Assembly (NCBI GenBank): GCA_050633545.1
Contig: JBOEGS010000004.1
Coordinates: 62,001 to 126,000, forward strand
Source of the DNA: Litorivita sp050633545
GTDB lineage: Bacteria > Pseudomonadota > Alphaproteobacteria > Rhodobacterales > Rhodobacteraceae
Direction: 5' to 3'
DNA: 64,000 nt
The notes beneath the pieces were generated by a model. That model was not told the origin of the DNA. It was given only the letters and a program-made list of their open reading frames with translations, and did no database searches. Made by a program: the position numbers and the translations under genes. The first letter of the stretch is position 1, and each line of letters starts with the position of its first letter. Shown one piece after another: positions 15,370 to 24,075 of this stretch.

Positions 15370-17088
15370 ATGCCTTACCGCGCCCCCGTTGCCGACTACA
15401 AGTTTATCTTTGAGCATATTGTCGGCCTCAATCAGGTCGCCGCGACCGAGAAATTCGCCGAAGCCAGCGCCGATGTGACCGATGCGATTCTCACCGAAGC
15501 GGGGCGGATGTGCGAAGAGGTTCTGGCGCCGCTCAACCGCAATGGCGATCTATATCCGGCCAAGGTGGAGAACGGCGTTGTGCGCACCTCCAAAGGTTTC
15601 GACGGCGGATTTCGCGCGATTGCCGAGGGCGGCTGGGTCGGGATTTCGGCCGATCCCGAATTTGGCGGCATGGGCTTGCCGATTGCGATGACCACGGCGC
15701 TCAACGATATGATGAGCGCAAGCTGCATGGCGCTGGGCCTCAACCCGCTGCTCACGCAAGGACAGATCGAGGCGCTCGAACATCACGCCAGCGACGAGAT
15801 CAAGGCGATGTATCTGCCCAAGCTGATCAGCGGCGAATGGACCGGCACGATGAACCTGACCGAGCCGCAGGCCGGATCGGACGTTGGCGCGCTGCGCTCC
15901 AAGGCCGAGCCGAAGGGCGACGGCACCTATGCGGTGTCGGGGCAAAAGATTTTCATCAGCTGGGGCGATCATGATTTCGGCGGCAATGTGTGCCACCTTG
16001 TTCTGGCGCGTCTGCCCGACGGGGCCGAGGGCACGCGCGGCATCAGCCTGTTTATGGTGCCCAAATATATTCCCAATGCCGACGGCAGCCTTGGCGAGGC
16101 CAACAGCCTGCGCGTGGTGAGCCTCGAGCATAAGATGGGCATTCACGGATCGCCCACGGCGGTGATGGAATTCGACGGCGCGACCGGATGGCTTGTCGGG
16201 GCCGAGCATAAGGGCATGGCGGCGATGTTCACGATGATGAACAACGCGCGGCTGGCCGTCGGCGCGCAGGGCATCGGGATTTCCGAAGGCGCCTATCAGC
16301 ATGCGCTGGCCTATGCATTGGACCGCAAACAGGGGCCGACGCCGGTGGGCGACAAAAGCGGCACGATCGTCGATCACGCCGATGTGCGCCGGATGTTGTT
16401 GACCATGAAGGCCGATACATTCGCGGCGCGCTCGATCGGTTTGGCCTGCGCCGTGGCGATTGATATGGGCAATGCGACGGGCGACGCCGAATGGAAAGCC
16501 CGTGCGGCGTTTTTGACCCCGATTGCCAAAAGCTTTGGCACCGATACCGGCATTCGCGTGTCCGAAATGGGCGTGCAGGTCCACGGCGGCATGGGCTTCA
16601 TCGAGGAAACCGGCGCGGCGCAATACAGCCGCGATGTGCGCGTGACCTCGATCTACGAGGGCACCAACGGCATTCAGGCGATGGACCTTGTGGCGCGCAA
16701 GATGATGGATGGCGGCGAGGCGGCCTATCGTTTCCTTGACGAGATCGAAGCCGATGTGGAAAACGCCCGCGCCCTTTGCCCCGAATTGGGCGATGCGGTT
16801 TGGGAGGCCTGCGAGACCCTGCGCGAGACCACCGAATGGTTGGTGGCGCAAGAAGACCTGAACAACCGTTTCGCTGGCGCCGTGCCCTATCAGGCCGGAT
16901 TTGCGCGGGTTCTGGGCGGATATTACCATCTCAAGGCCGCCTTGGCCGCCAATGGCAAGGGCGCGCGCGCGAAACTGGCGCGCTTCTATATCACGCGGCT
17001 TTTGCCCGAACATGCCAGCCTGCTCGAGCAAGCGATGCAGGGCGCCAGCGGGCTCTATTCGATGAGCCTTGAAGAGCTGAGCGCGTGA
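15370..17088 (+). CDS. Acyl-CoA dehydrogenase with C-terminal extension (AcdB/DmdC-like)
   Basis: A 572-residue FAD enzyme. It has an N-terminal helical domain, an FAD-contacting block (MNLTEPQAGSDVGALRSKAE, then KIFISWGDHD), and a C-terminal domain with QVHGGMGFIEETGAAQYSRD and IYEGTNGIQ, whose Glu is the expected catalytic base. It then carries the extra C-terminal domain typical of ~590-residue members, a group that includes 3-methylmercaptopropionyl-CoA dehydrogenase (DmdC). Substrate cannot be decided from sequence. GGAG precedes the ATG, and the stop overlaps the next gene's GTG by 4 nt. Electrons would pass via ETF to ETF-QO at 24 kb. Confidence 0.9.
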   Translation: MPYRAPVADYKFIFEHIVGLNQVAATEKFAEASADVTDAILTEAGRMCEEVLAPLNRNGDLYPAKVENGVVRTSKGFDGGFRAIAEGGWVGISADPEFGGMGLPIAMTTALNDMMSASCMALGLNPLLTQGQIEALEHHASDEIKAMYLPKLISGEWTGTMNLTEPQAGSDVGALRSKAEPKGDGTYAVSGQKIFISWGDHDFGGNVCHLVLARLPDGAEGTRGISLFMVPKYIPNADGSLGEANSLRVVSLEHKMGIHGSPTAVMEFDGATGWLVGAEHKGMAAMFTMMNNARLAVGAQGIGISEGAYQHALAYALDRKQGPTPVGDKSGTIVDHADVRRMLLTMKADTFAARSIGLACAVAIDMGNATGDAEWKARAAFLTPIAKSFGTDTGIRVSEMGVQVHGGMGFIEETGAAQYSRDVRVTSIYEGTNGIQAMDLVARKMMDGGEAAYRFLDEIEADVENARALCPELGDAVWEACETLRETTEWLVAQEDLNNRFAGAVPYQAGFARVLGGYYHLKAALAANGKGARAKLARFYITRLLPEHASLLEQAMQGASGLYSMSLEELSA

Positions 17089-18134
17089 GCCGCCAAGGCC
17101 TCAGCCCCCTGTTGATGCCATGGGACGCCCCGCCGAAAACCGGCGCGGCGATCGAAGTGGCCGAAGGGGTGCTTTGGCTGCGCATGCCTTTGCCGATGGC
17201 CTTGGACCATGTGAATGTCTATGCGCTTGATGATGGCGACGGCTGGACCCTGGTCGATACGGGCGTCTATTCCAAACGCGCCGTGGCGATTTGGGAGGAG
17301 ATCCTCCAAGGCCCCTTGGCGGGCAAGCCGGTGACGCGCGTCCTGCTTACCCATCACCATCCCGATCACGTCGGCATGGCCGGATGGTTTCAAGAGCGCG
17401 GGGCCGAGATTGTCACCTCGCGCACCGCCTATCTGATGACGCGGATGTTGATCCTTGATGTCGAGACCGAAGCCTCGCAGGCGGCGAAAACCTTTTGGCG
17501 CCGCGCGGGGATGGAGGCGCAGATTTACGACAAACGCGCCAATGAGCGCCCGTTCAATTTTGCCGATATCGTGCATCCTTTGGGCATCGGCTATCGCCGT
17601 TTGCAACAAGACGACACCTTCGAGGCGGCGGGGCGCATTTGGGACGTGCATATGGGCAATGGCCATGCGCCCGAACATATCACCCTATGGAGCCGGACCG
17701 GCGATCTGGTCCTTGCGGGGGATCAGATTCTCAGCTCGATCAGCCCCAATATCGGCGTGCATCCCACCGAGCCGGAGGCCGACCCGGTCGGCGAATGGAT
17801 GGAGGCCTGCGAGCGGCTGGAGGGCTTTGCGCGCGAGGAGCATCTGGTGCTGGGCGGGCATAAATTGCCCTTCACGGGCCTGCCGATCCGCATGCGGCAA
17901 TTGATCGAGAATCACCACGGCGCGCTCAAACGGCTGCTCAAACATCTCAAAACGCCGCAAACGGCTTGCGACTGTTTCCCGCCGCTGTTCAAGCGCAAGA
18001 TCGACGGCGGCACCTATGGTTTGGCGATGGTCGAGGCCTATGCCCATCTCAACCACCTCTACCACTTGGGCCTTGTGACGCGCGAATTGCGCAGCGACGG
18101 CGCCTATCTGTGGCACGCGGTGCAAGAGGCGTGA
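17085..18134 (+). CDS. MBL-fold metallo-hydrolase
   Basis: A 349-residue protein of the metallo-beta-lactamase superfamily. The metal motif LLTHHHPDHVGMAG is at about 87-100. Further ligands are likely at HMGNGHAPEH (about 188-197), the Asp of VLAGDQILSS and the His of VLGGHKLPF. The C-terminal third fits the winged-helix extension seen in LACTB2-like members. Its GTG overlaps the acyl-CoA dehydrogenase stop (GTGA), implying coupled translation, and it may hydrolyse a thioester or related product of that pathway. Substrate unknown. Confidence 0.88.
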   Translation: MSRQGLSPLLMPWDAPPKTGAAIEVAEGVLWLRMPLPMALDHVNVYALDDGDGWTLVDTGVYSKRAVAIWEEILQGPLAGKPVTRVLLTHHHPDHVGMAGWFQERGAEIVTSRTAYLMTRMLILDVETEASQAAKTFWRRAGMEAQIYDKRANERPFNFADIVHPLGIGYRRLQQDDTFEAAGRIWDVHMGNGHAPEHITLWSRTGDLVLAGDQILSSISPNIGVHPTEPEADPVGEWMEACERLEGFAREEHLVLGGHKLPFTGLPIRMRQLIENHHGALKRLLKHLKTPQTACDCFPPLFKRKIDGGTYGLAMVEAYAHLNHLYHLGLVTRELRSDGAYLWHAVQEA

Positions 18135-18221
18135 CCCCATCAGCGCTGGCGCGAAGCGGGTTGAACCTTTGGCGCTCTTGGCCCCATGATGGACCCCGTG
18201 AACAGATAAGGCAGGACCGAG

Positions 18222-18680
18222 ATGGACGATAAGATCGAAACCGCAGCCGAGGCCCATGAGGCCGCCGCCCTGCCGCGCCGCCACGAGGTCCACGCCGACC
18301 CCGAAGCGCAGGCCAAGCGAAAGGGCGATTTGCCCAAAACCCTCAATGACAAACCGGTGGAGCGCAAAAGCGCCGCCGAATGGGCCTATGAGCGGCTGAT
18401 TCTCTATATCAAGAACTTCGAAGAGCAACTGGACGAAGAGCATGAGGTCGCCATGGGATTTGCGGGCGGCGATGCGGGCGTGCTGCGCATCGAGGGGATG
18501 GGGTTTTTCGACCCCGACATCGTGACCTTTTACGGATCGGACGCCGAAGGCGCAAAGACCCAGCTTATCCAACATGTTACGCAGCTTAGCGTGATGCTGC
18601 GCGCCCTGCCCAAAGAGGTCGAGGAGGTCGCGCCCAAACGGATCGGCTTCCGGCTGGCGGCGGATCTGGCTGCCGGTTGA
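18222..18680 (+). CDS. DUF6173-like conserved protein
   Basis: A 152-residue soluble protein. The first ~45 residues are polar and probably disordered. A compact domain follows, containing AAEWAYERLILYIKNFEEQLDEEHEVAMGF and GMGFFDPDIVTFYG, and the tail RIGFRLAADL. I associate this with the DUF6173 family common in Rhodobacteraceae, from memory. No enzyme motif is visible. It follows the MBL gene by 87 bp in the same direction. Confidence 0.7.
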   Translation: MDDKIETAAEAHEAAALPRRHEVHADPEAQAKRKGDLPKTLNDKPVERKSAAEWAYERLILYIKNFEEQLDEEHEVAMGFAGGDAGVLRIEGMGFFDPDIVTFYGSDAEGAKTQLIQHVTQLSVMLRALPKEVEEVAPKRIGFRLAADLAAG

Positions 18681-18815
18681 GAGGCGCGGGCCGCGCTGCA
18701 GCTCGGGCAAGGCAATCACGCGCGCCGGAGCAATATGCCGCATCTCGCGGGATGACAGGGGGCGCAAAATGCTCTATCGAGACCGCGAAACGACACATAA
18801 TGAGGACCAAGAGAA

Positions 18816-18950
18816 ATGGCCGAACATAAACATGGCGAAATGAACACCGACGTTCAGGAAAAAACCTTTGAAGGCTTCATGAAAGCCTCGGCTTGGGTGG
18901 CAGGCGCATCGGTCTTCATCCTGATTATCATGGCTTTGTTCAACAGCTGA
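18816..18950 (+). CDS. aa3-type cytochrome c oxidase subunit IV (44 residues)
   Basis: A 44-residue single-helix protein, MAEHKHGEMN... then FMKASAWVAGASVFILIIMALF. The pattern of a short polar N-terminus with a Gln/Lys/Thr-Phe segment, one membrane helix and only a few residues after it matches the small subunit IV of bacterial aa3 oxidases (as in Paracoccus and Rhodobacter). A GAGGACCAAGAG ribosome site precedes the ATG. Oxidase subunits I-III are not in the window, so the gene is detached from its complex, as is usual for this subunit. Confidence 0.85.
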   Translation: MAEHKHGEMNTDVQEKTFEGFMKASAWVAGASVFILIIMALFNS

Positions 18951-19031
18951 TCACCTATGTGATCGCGCAAGTGATCATGCGGCGCGCGTGGGCCTGTGCC
19001 CTTGCGCGCTCTCCCAAAGGGCACCCCTCCC

Positions 19032-19712
19032 ATGATCCGCAAAACGATTTTGCTTGGCGCTGCTTTGGCGCTCCTTGGTTTGTCGGCCTGTGGCCGCCCG
19101 CCGGTGCAATATGTCTCTGACGATGTGGCCGAGCGGGTGACATACCGTCATAACGGCCCGCCGCGGTTGACGCTGTTTACGATGATCAACAACGACAGCG
19201 GCGCGGGAGCCCATAGCGCCTTGATGATCAACGGCTCGCAGCGGGTGATTTTCGACCCTGCCGGAACAGTCTCGCATCCGCAAATTCCCGAGCGCCACGA
19301 TGTGATTCTCGGGGCCAATCCGCATCTGGTGGACGCCTATACGCGCGCCCATGCGCGATCGACCTATCACGTTGTTTTGCAAGAGTTTGATGTCTCTGCC
19401 GAGGTGGCCGAACTGGCGCTGCAAAAGGCCTTTGCCAACGGACCGGCCAATAGCGGCACCTGCGCGCTGACAACTTCGGGCCTTCTGGCCAGCCTGCCGG
19501 GCCTTGAGGGTATTCGCTCGACATGGTTCCCCAAGGCTTTGATGGAAGATTTTGCCAAGCTGCCGAATGTGCGGCGCAGCGAATTGTTCGAATATGACGA
19601 TCCGGACAAGGCCGTGGCCCTGCGCGCCTATGTGCCCGCCGAGGTCGCCGCATCGCGCGCCCGCAAGGCCGCCGCCAAGGATAGCGCCGCGCAAGTCGCC
19701 ACCGCCGAATAA
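19032..19712 (+). CDS. Lipoprotein, possible permuted papain-like (NlpC/LRAT-type) fold
   Basis: A 226-residue lipoprotein. The lipobox LSAC gives Cys at about residue 19 of the ATG at 19032, preferred over an ATG 36 nt upstream because only it begins a clean signal sequence. An early His in GAGAHSALMI, followed by RVIFDPAGT, and a later Cys in SGTCALTTSGLL give the His-then-Cys order of circularly permuted NlpC/P60 or LRAT-like thiol hydrolases. That fold is inference. The end is Ala/Lys-rich. It probably sits in the periplasmic membrane leaflet. It is unrelated to the oxidase subunit just upstream. Confidence 0.7.
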   Translation: MIRKTILLGAALALLGLSACGRPPVQYVSDDVAERVTYRHNGPPRLTLFTMINNDSGAGAHSALMINGSQRVIFDPAGTVSHPQIPERHDVILGANPHLVDAYTRAHARSTYHVVLQEFDVSAEVAELALQKAFANGPANSGTCALTTSGLLASLPGLEGIRSTWFPKALMEDFAKLPNVRRSELFEYDDPDKAVALRAYVPAEVAASRARKAAAKDSAAQVATAE

Positions 19713-19737
19713 GGCGCGGCGCCTTGGCCTTTGGCCT

Positions 19738-20091
19738 CTAGCCCAGTAAATACAGCCCCGCATAGAGCGTGCCCGCGCCGCCCAGCACCGCATAGAGCAC
19801 ATTGCGCGTCAGCACCCCGATCGCCACGGTCGCCGCCGCCGCCATCAACCGCGCCGGATCGGGCGCGCCCCCCGTGGCGGCGGGCATGAAGACCGCCGGT
19901 GCAATCAACCCCGGCAAGACCGCCACCGAGGTATAGCGCAGATGCCGCAGCACCCATTCGGGCAAGGGGCGGTTGCCGATCAATCCGGTGAACATGAAGC
20001 GCAGCCCGAAGCTGCCCAACCCCAAAAGCGTGATCACGGTCCAAAGCGTTGTGCGGTCGATCCCCGCGGCTGTTTCAATGGCGCCGGTCAT
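19738..20091 (-). CDS. azlD: AzlD-family branched-chain amino acid transport subunit
   Basis: A 117-residue, four-helix membrane protein with the AzlD pattern: TLLGLGSFGLRF near residues 18-30, then an RHLRYTSVAVLPGLIAPAVF block. With AzlC it forms an exporter for branched-chain amino acids (the pair resembles YgaZH). Its ATG overlaps the azlC stop (ATGA), so the two are coupled. Confidence 0.88.
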   Translation of the reverse strand: MTGAIETAAGIDRTTLWTVITLLGLGSFGLRFMFTGLIGNRPLPEWVLRHLRYTSVAVLPGLIAPAVFMPAATGGAPDPARLMAAAATVAIGVLTRNVLYAVLGGAGTLYAGLYLLG

Positions 20092-20837
20092 GCCTGCATC
20101 TCCTTGCTGCCATCACCCCCGCCGCCGCGCCGCGTCAGGACAAGCTCCACCTGCGCGCCGACCAAAAGCGCCGCAAGCGCCGCGATGAGCAGCCCGAGGT
20201 TATAGGGCAAAAACGCGAATACCAGCGCCAGAACCACCGAGGTCAGCGCCGCCGCCACATGCGGCAAGGAGCGCAGCGCCGGAGCGATGATGGCCAAAAA
20301 CGTGATCGGCACCGCGAAATCGAGCGCCAATCCCTCGGGGATCGCCTCGCCCGCCCATGCCCCCGCCACGGTTGCGATATACCACAGCGGGCAGACCGGC
20401 GTGACCACCCCCGCGAAATAGCGCAGCTTTTGCGAGAGCGTCCAATCGGGGTTCTTTTGGTAAGCCACATCGGCGCAGGCAAAGCTTTGATCCACGGTGA
20501 AATAGGCGATCAAGGCGCGCTGCCACAGGGGCGCCGATCCCACATGCGGGGTCAGGGCCGCCGAATACATCGCCATGCGCAAATTCACCGCCAAGGCCGA
20601 GATCAGAACAATCACCGTCGGCGTGTTCTCGACCATCAATTGCAATGCGGTGAATTGCGCCGCCCCCGCGATCACCACCACCGAAAAGCTCAGCGCCTCA
20701 AAGACGTTGAGCCCCGCTTCGGTCGCCACCACCCCGAAGACAAGGCCAAAGGGGATGATCACCAAAACAAAAGGCAGCGCATCGCGCATCCCTTGGCCAA
20801 AAGGCGAAACCGGTGATTTGGCGATGGAGGACGCCAT
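20088..20837 (-). CDS. azlC: AzlC-family branched-chain amino acid exporter, large subunit
   Basis: A 249-residue membrane protein with about six to eight helices. AzlC hallmarks are the early PFVLVIIPFGLVFGVVATEAGLN, SVVVIAGAAQFTALQLM, NLRMAMYSAALTPH and a region beginning TVDQSFA. The start at 20837 (MASSIAKSP) precedes the first helix sensibly. Operon azlC-azlD. No regulator of the Lrp type is adjacent; mobA lies divergently, 177 bp away. Confidence 0.9.
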   Translation of the reverse strand: MASSIAKSPVSPFGQGMRDALPFVLVIIPFGLVFGVVATEAGLNVFEALSFSVVVIAGAAQFTALQLMVENTPTVIVLISALAVNLRMAMYSAALTPHVGSAPLWQRALIAYFTVDQSFACADVAYQKNPDWTLSQKLRYFAGVVTPVCPLWYIATVAGAWAGEAIPEGLALDFAVPITFLAIIAPALRSLPHVAAALTSVVLALVFAFLPYNLGLLIAALAALLVGAQVELVLTRRGGGGDGSKEMQA

Positions 20838-21014
20838 GAAACCTCACTATCATGTCGGGCAAACCCGCCAAGGCGGGACAGATCATGCCTAACAGGTTGC
20901 GCCGCAGATGCAATTGAACGCCCTATCAATTCTTGTGATTGCCGCCCATCGCGCTTTGCTATGTGGGCGGCGCGGGCCTGCGCGCGGCCTCGACCCTGCG
21001 CGCGGGTTCGGCGC

Positions 21015-21626
21015 ATGATCGCCGGATTGATCCTCGCGGGCGGGCAGGGACGGCGCATGGGCGCGCGGCCGGATGCCGGACCGCCCTCGGGCACCGATAA
21101 AGCCTTGCTCACGCTGGGCGGGGACACGCTTGTGGCGCTTAGCGCAAAGCGCCTTGGCGCCCAACTGGCGCGCTGCGCGATCTCGGCCAATGGCGATCCG
21201 GCGCGCTTTACCGCGCTGGGCCTGCCGGTGCTGCCCGACCCGCCCGAGGCCCAAGACGCGGGGCCTTTGGCAGGCGTGCTGGCGGGGCTTGATTGGGCCG
21301 CCTCCATCGGCGCGCAGGGCCTCGTTAGCGCAGCGGTCGATACGCCGTTTTTTGCCCCCGATCTGGCGGCGCGGCTGAGCGCGCAGGGCGGCTTTGCAAT
21401 CGCCAGCGCCGCAGGCCGCCTGCATCCGACCTTTGGCTATTGGCCCGCCGCTTTGCGCGCGCCGCTTGCCGCCTATCTCGCCCAAGGCCACCGCCGCTTG
21501 CAAGGCTTCGCCGAGGCGCAGGGCGCGCGCGCCGTGGTCTTTGCCGAAGCCGCAGGGTTCTTCAACATCAACACCCCCGAGGATCTGGCCCGCGCCAAGG
21601 CCCGTCACGCAGGAGCGCCGCTTTGA
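21015..21626 (+). CDS. mobA: Molybdenum cofactor guanylyltransferase MobA
   Basis: A 203-residue enzyme that adds GMP from GTP to molybdopterin, giving the bis-MGD cofactor of DMSO reductase-family enzymes. The nucleotidyltransferase P-loop-like LILAGGQGRRMG starts at residue 5, the Lys of GTDKALLTLGG is in place, and DTPFF carries the metal Asp. The ATG at 21015 is chosen because homology starts there; the frame is open further upstream. The stop overlaps the TTG start of mobB. Confidence 0.94.
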   Translation: MIAGLILAGGQGRRMGARPDAGPPSGTDKALLTLGGDTLVALSAKRLGAQLARCAISANGDPARFTALGLPVLPDPPEAQDAGPLAGVLAGLDWAASIGAQGLVSAAVDTPFFAPDLAARLSAQGGFAIASAAGRLHPTFGYWPAALRAPLAAYLAQGHRRLQGFAEAQGARAVVFAEAAGFFNINTPEDLARAKARHAGAPL

Positions 21627-22135
21627 ATATCTATGGCATCACAGGCTATAAAAACGCCGGAAAAACCGGCCTGACCGAACGGCTGGTGGCGCATTTCACC
21701 GCGCGCGGCTTGCGCGTTTCGACCGTGAAACACGCCCACCACAGCTTTGATCTCGACCGCCCCGGCAAAGACAGCCATCGCCACCGCGTGGCGGGCGCGG
21801 GCGAGGTGATGCTGGTGTCGGGCAACCGCTGGGCCTTGCTGCACGAACTCAAAGACGCGCCCGAACCGCCGCTCGAAGAGCTGCTCGCCAAAATGGCGCC
21901 TTGCGATCTGGTGCTGGTCGAAGGGTTCAAATCCGGCCCGCAGCCGAAAATCGAATGCTGGCGCGCCGAGGTGGCCCATCCGCTGCTCTATCCCACTGAC
22001 CCGTCGGTGCGCGCGCTGGCCTGTGACGCCCCGCCGCCCGATCCGCATGACGATAAGACGCGCGCCGTTATGCGGCTTGATCTCGATGACACCGGCGCCA
22101 TCGCCGATTTCATCGCCGCCGATCTCGGGCTCTGA
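21623..22135 (+). CDS. mobB: Molybdopterin-guanine dinucleotide biosynthesis protein MobB
   Basis: A 170-residue GTP-binding protein that assists MobA. The Walker A GYKNAGKTGL is at residues 8-17, TVKHAHHSFDLDRPGKDSHRH follows, and VLVEGFK provides the Walker B/GFK region. The start is a TTG at 21623 with AGGAG 8 nt upstream, overlapping the mobA stop in TTGA. The open frame extends upstream within mobA, but the homology begins at this TTG. Confidence 0.92.
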   Translation: MNIYGITGYKNAGKTGLTERLVAHFTARGLRVSTVKHAHHSFDLDRPGKDSHRHRVAGAGEVMLVSGNRWALLHELKDAPEPPLEELLAKMAPCDLVLVEGFKSGPQPKIECWRAEVAHPLLYPTDPSVRALACDAPPPDPHDDKTRAVMRLDLDDTGAIADFIAADLGL

Positions 22136-22161
22136 CCCGCCCGCTTTGCAGGTTCCAAAAA

Positions 22162-22179
22162 TATCCCCGCCGTAGGCAT
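22162..22179 (-). repeat. Dispersed 3' motif ATGCCTnCGGCGGGGATA (single copy)
   Basis: Read leftward this is ATGCCTACGGCGGGGATA followed by TTTTTGG. It lies 35 bp beyond the stop of the leftward gene that ends at 22214 and in the same orientation. The same 18-nt word (one base different) opens the inverted-repeat element after mch at 63099. The type is familiar downstream of Rhodobacteraceae genes, from memory. Probable role in 3'-end formation is inference. Confidence 0.65.
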
Positions 22180-22213
22180 CCGCCGCGCGCATAAAGCGCC
22201 ATCCGCGCGGGGC

Positions 22214-23257
22214 TTAATCGAAGGTGCCTGCCACCCGCCCCAAAAGCATGAAGGCGCGCGCCGTGCGCGTGTCCGACAGGGCCGAGATTTCCGAATCCGT
22301 TGCGCCATCGGCAAATTCGGCAAAGGTCTGGTCAAAGCGGCGCAAGAAGTGATGGGCCACATCGCGGAAGATCGGGTCTTGGCGCATGCGCCCAGCGGTC
22401 AGCGCCAAAGACGAGCGGTCGCGCACCCCGCCAAGCGCCGCGACCGAACGCCCGCGCTCGCCGCTGGCGAATTTGCGCCACACTTCGGGGCGCGCCATAT
22501 CGGGGTTCAGATCGTCCATATAGATGCCGTCCTGGCTCAGCAGCGTCAGGATATCTTGGGCCGCTTGGATCAACTGTTTGGCGTGGCGATCCGCCAAGGC
22601 GCGGCGCAGCGCGTCGAAACCGGCCTTGTCCTCGGCGGTTTCGGGAAAATTGATGGCGCGGATGAAATCGGCCCGCTCCAAGGGCGGCGCCATGTCTTCG
22701 GAAGGCGTGCCCAGCGGCAAGGCGACCTGCTCGTCCGTCTCGCCCGCATCGGTTTTCTCGCTCGGGGCGGGCAAGGCCTTGCGCGCGGCAATCGCCTCGC
22801 GCTCGCGCCCTGCGGACAGATTGGCCAATGTGGTTTCGGTCTTGCGCTGCGCCTCGGCGATCTGGTCGAGCTTGCGCGCCACGGTGCTCACGTCGGGGGG
22901 CGATTGGCGGCCCGCTTGCGCTTGCGAGACATAGCTTTGGCGAATGGCGTCGATGGCGGCCTGCAGGCGCTGGCTTTCCTCGCGCATCACGCGGCTGGAG
23001 CGCGCCGCCGTGGCCGCCACCCAGATCATCGCCACGGGCATGAAAATCGCCAGCATGGTCACCAAAAAGCGCAGCCCGCCCAGATTGCCCGCCTCGACGG
23101 CATTGGCGCTGCCCATGGTGAGGAAAAACACCACCGCGCCCAGCATCCAGACGAGCGAAAGCGCCAGAGCGATGATCTCGACGCTGGTGATATTCTTGCC
23201 CTTGGGCTTGTCGTAGATGCCCAAGGATGTGGGCCGTGTCGGAGGAGTCTCAGCCAT
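22214..23257 (-). CDS. Two-helix membrane protein with cytoplasmic helical domain, unknown
   Basis: A 347-residue protein. Two membrane helices (about residues 22-43 and 56-80) are followed by a coiled-coil-like stretch (about 85-150, with REESQRLQAAIDAIRQ and KLDQIAEAQRKTETTLANL), an acidic linker and a C-terminal helical domain (DFIRAINFPETAEDKAGFDALRRAL). The chosen ATG at 23257 (MAETPP) avoids an unlikely 34-residue extension. I see no enzyme motif. It lies 61 bp downstream of greA in the same direction and may be co-transcribed. Confidence 0.65.
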   Translation of the reverse strand: MAETPPTRPTSLGIYDKPKGKNITSVEIIALALSLVWMLGAVVFFLTMGSANAVEAGNLGGLRFLVTMLAIFMPVAMIWVAATAARSSRVMREESQRLQAAIDAIRQSYVSQAQAGRQSPPDVSTVARKLDQIAEAQRKTETTLANLSAGREREAIAARKALPAPSEKTDAGETDEQVALPLGTPSEDMAPPLERADFIRAINFPETAEDKAGFDALRRALADRHAKQLIQAAQDILTLLSQDGIYMDDLNPDMARPEVWRKFASGERGRSVAALGGVRDRSSLALTAGRMRQDPIFRDVAHHFLRRFDQTFAEFADGATDSEISALSDTRTARAFMLLGRVAGTFD

Positions 23258-23318
23258 CGGTATGTGCCAATCCAGACATGTTACGCAGCGCCGGCGCGTC
23301 CTGCGCCCGCCCGCTTGC

Positions 23319-23789
23319 TCAGATATAGGCGATTTTAAGAATTTCGTAAGCCTTCTCACCGCCCGGCGTGCGCACTTCGACGCTATCGCCCTCTTCCTTG
23401 CCGATCAAGGCGCGGGCGATGGGCGATTTGATGTTCAACAGGCCCTTTTCGATATTGGCCTCATGCTCGCCGACGATCTGCCATGTCTTTTCCTCGTCGG
23501 TGTCCTCGTCCACCACTGTCACGGTGGCGCCGAATTTGATCGCCCCCGAGAGGGCTTTGGGGTCGATTACCTCGGCCAGCGAGATCACCGCTTCCAATTC
23601 CTTGACGCGGCCCTCGATGAAGGAATGTTTTTCGCGCGCCGAATGGTATTCGGCGTTTTCGGACAGGTCGCCATGATCGCGGGCTTCGGCGATGGCGGCA
23701 ATAATGGCGGGGCGCTCAACGGTTTTGAGCTGCTTCAATTCGACTTCCAGCGCGGTGTGACCGGCGCGGGTCATTGGGATCTTTTCCAT
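23319..23789 (-). CDS. greA: Transcription elongation factor GreA
   Basis: A 156-residue protein of the normal GreA length. The N-terminal coiled coil carries AIAEARDHGDLSENAEYHSAREKHSFIEGRV, whose acidic D-x-x-E tip stimulates RNA cleavage by stalled polymerase. The C-terminal FKBP-like domain has the expected SPIARALIGKEEGDSVEV and GGEKAYEILKIAYI ending. The 286-bp gap to the divergent ETF-QO gene holds its promoter. Confidence 0.96.
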   Translation of the reverse strand: MEKIPMTRAGHTALEVELKQLKTVERPAIIAAIAEARDHGDLSENAEYHSAREKHSFIEGRVKELEAVISLAEVIDPKALSGAIKFGATVTVVDEDTDEEKTWQIVGEHEANIEKGLLNIKSPIARALIGKEEGDSVEVRTPGGEKAYEILKIAYI

Positions 23790-23972
23790 CTACTCTTTCC
23801 AAAACGATCAAGGAGCCGCCGCCGGTTTCGGGGCGCTCGGGGATTTTCGGGTTGAGATACCTGACCCAAAGGGGAGGGGCAATGCAAGCCGTCTGTGGCT
23901 GATGTGGCAAGTTTTCTCTTGCGGGGGCGCAAGATGGCGCCCCTTGCGGGTGATTTTAACGTACCGTAGCAA

Positions 23973-24001
23973 TTGACGGGCAATGCTGCACTGCGGTATC
24001 C
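23973..24001 (+). promoter_or_regulatory. Probable promoter of the ETF-QO gene
   Basis: TTGACG at 23973-23978 and GTATCC at 23996-24001 with a 17-bp spacer, about 75 nt before the ATG. The spacer contains TGCTGCACTGC, a TGC/GCA-rich word of the kind reported for PhaR sites, and TATTATTGCGC follows at about 24010. Regulation by PhaR is only a suggestion. Confidence 0.4.
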
Positions 24002-24075
24002 ACGGCGAAATATTATTGCGCGCGGCGCGTGTGCGGGGCAACATCGCCCCAAGCTAACCTCAAGGAGCCACCCAG

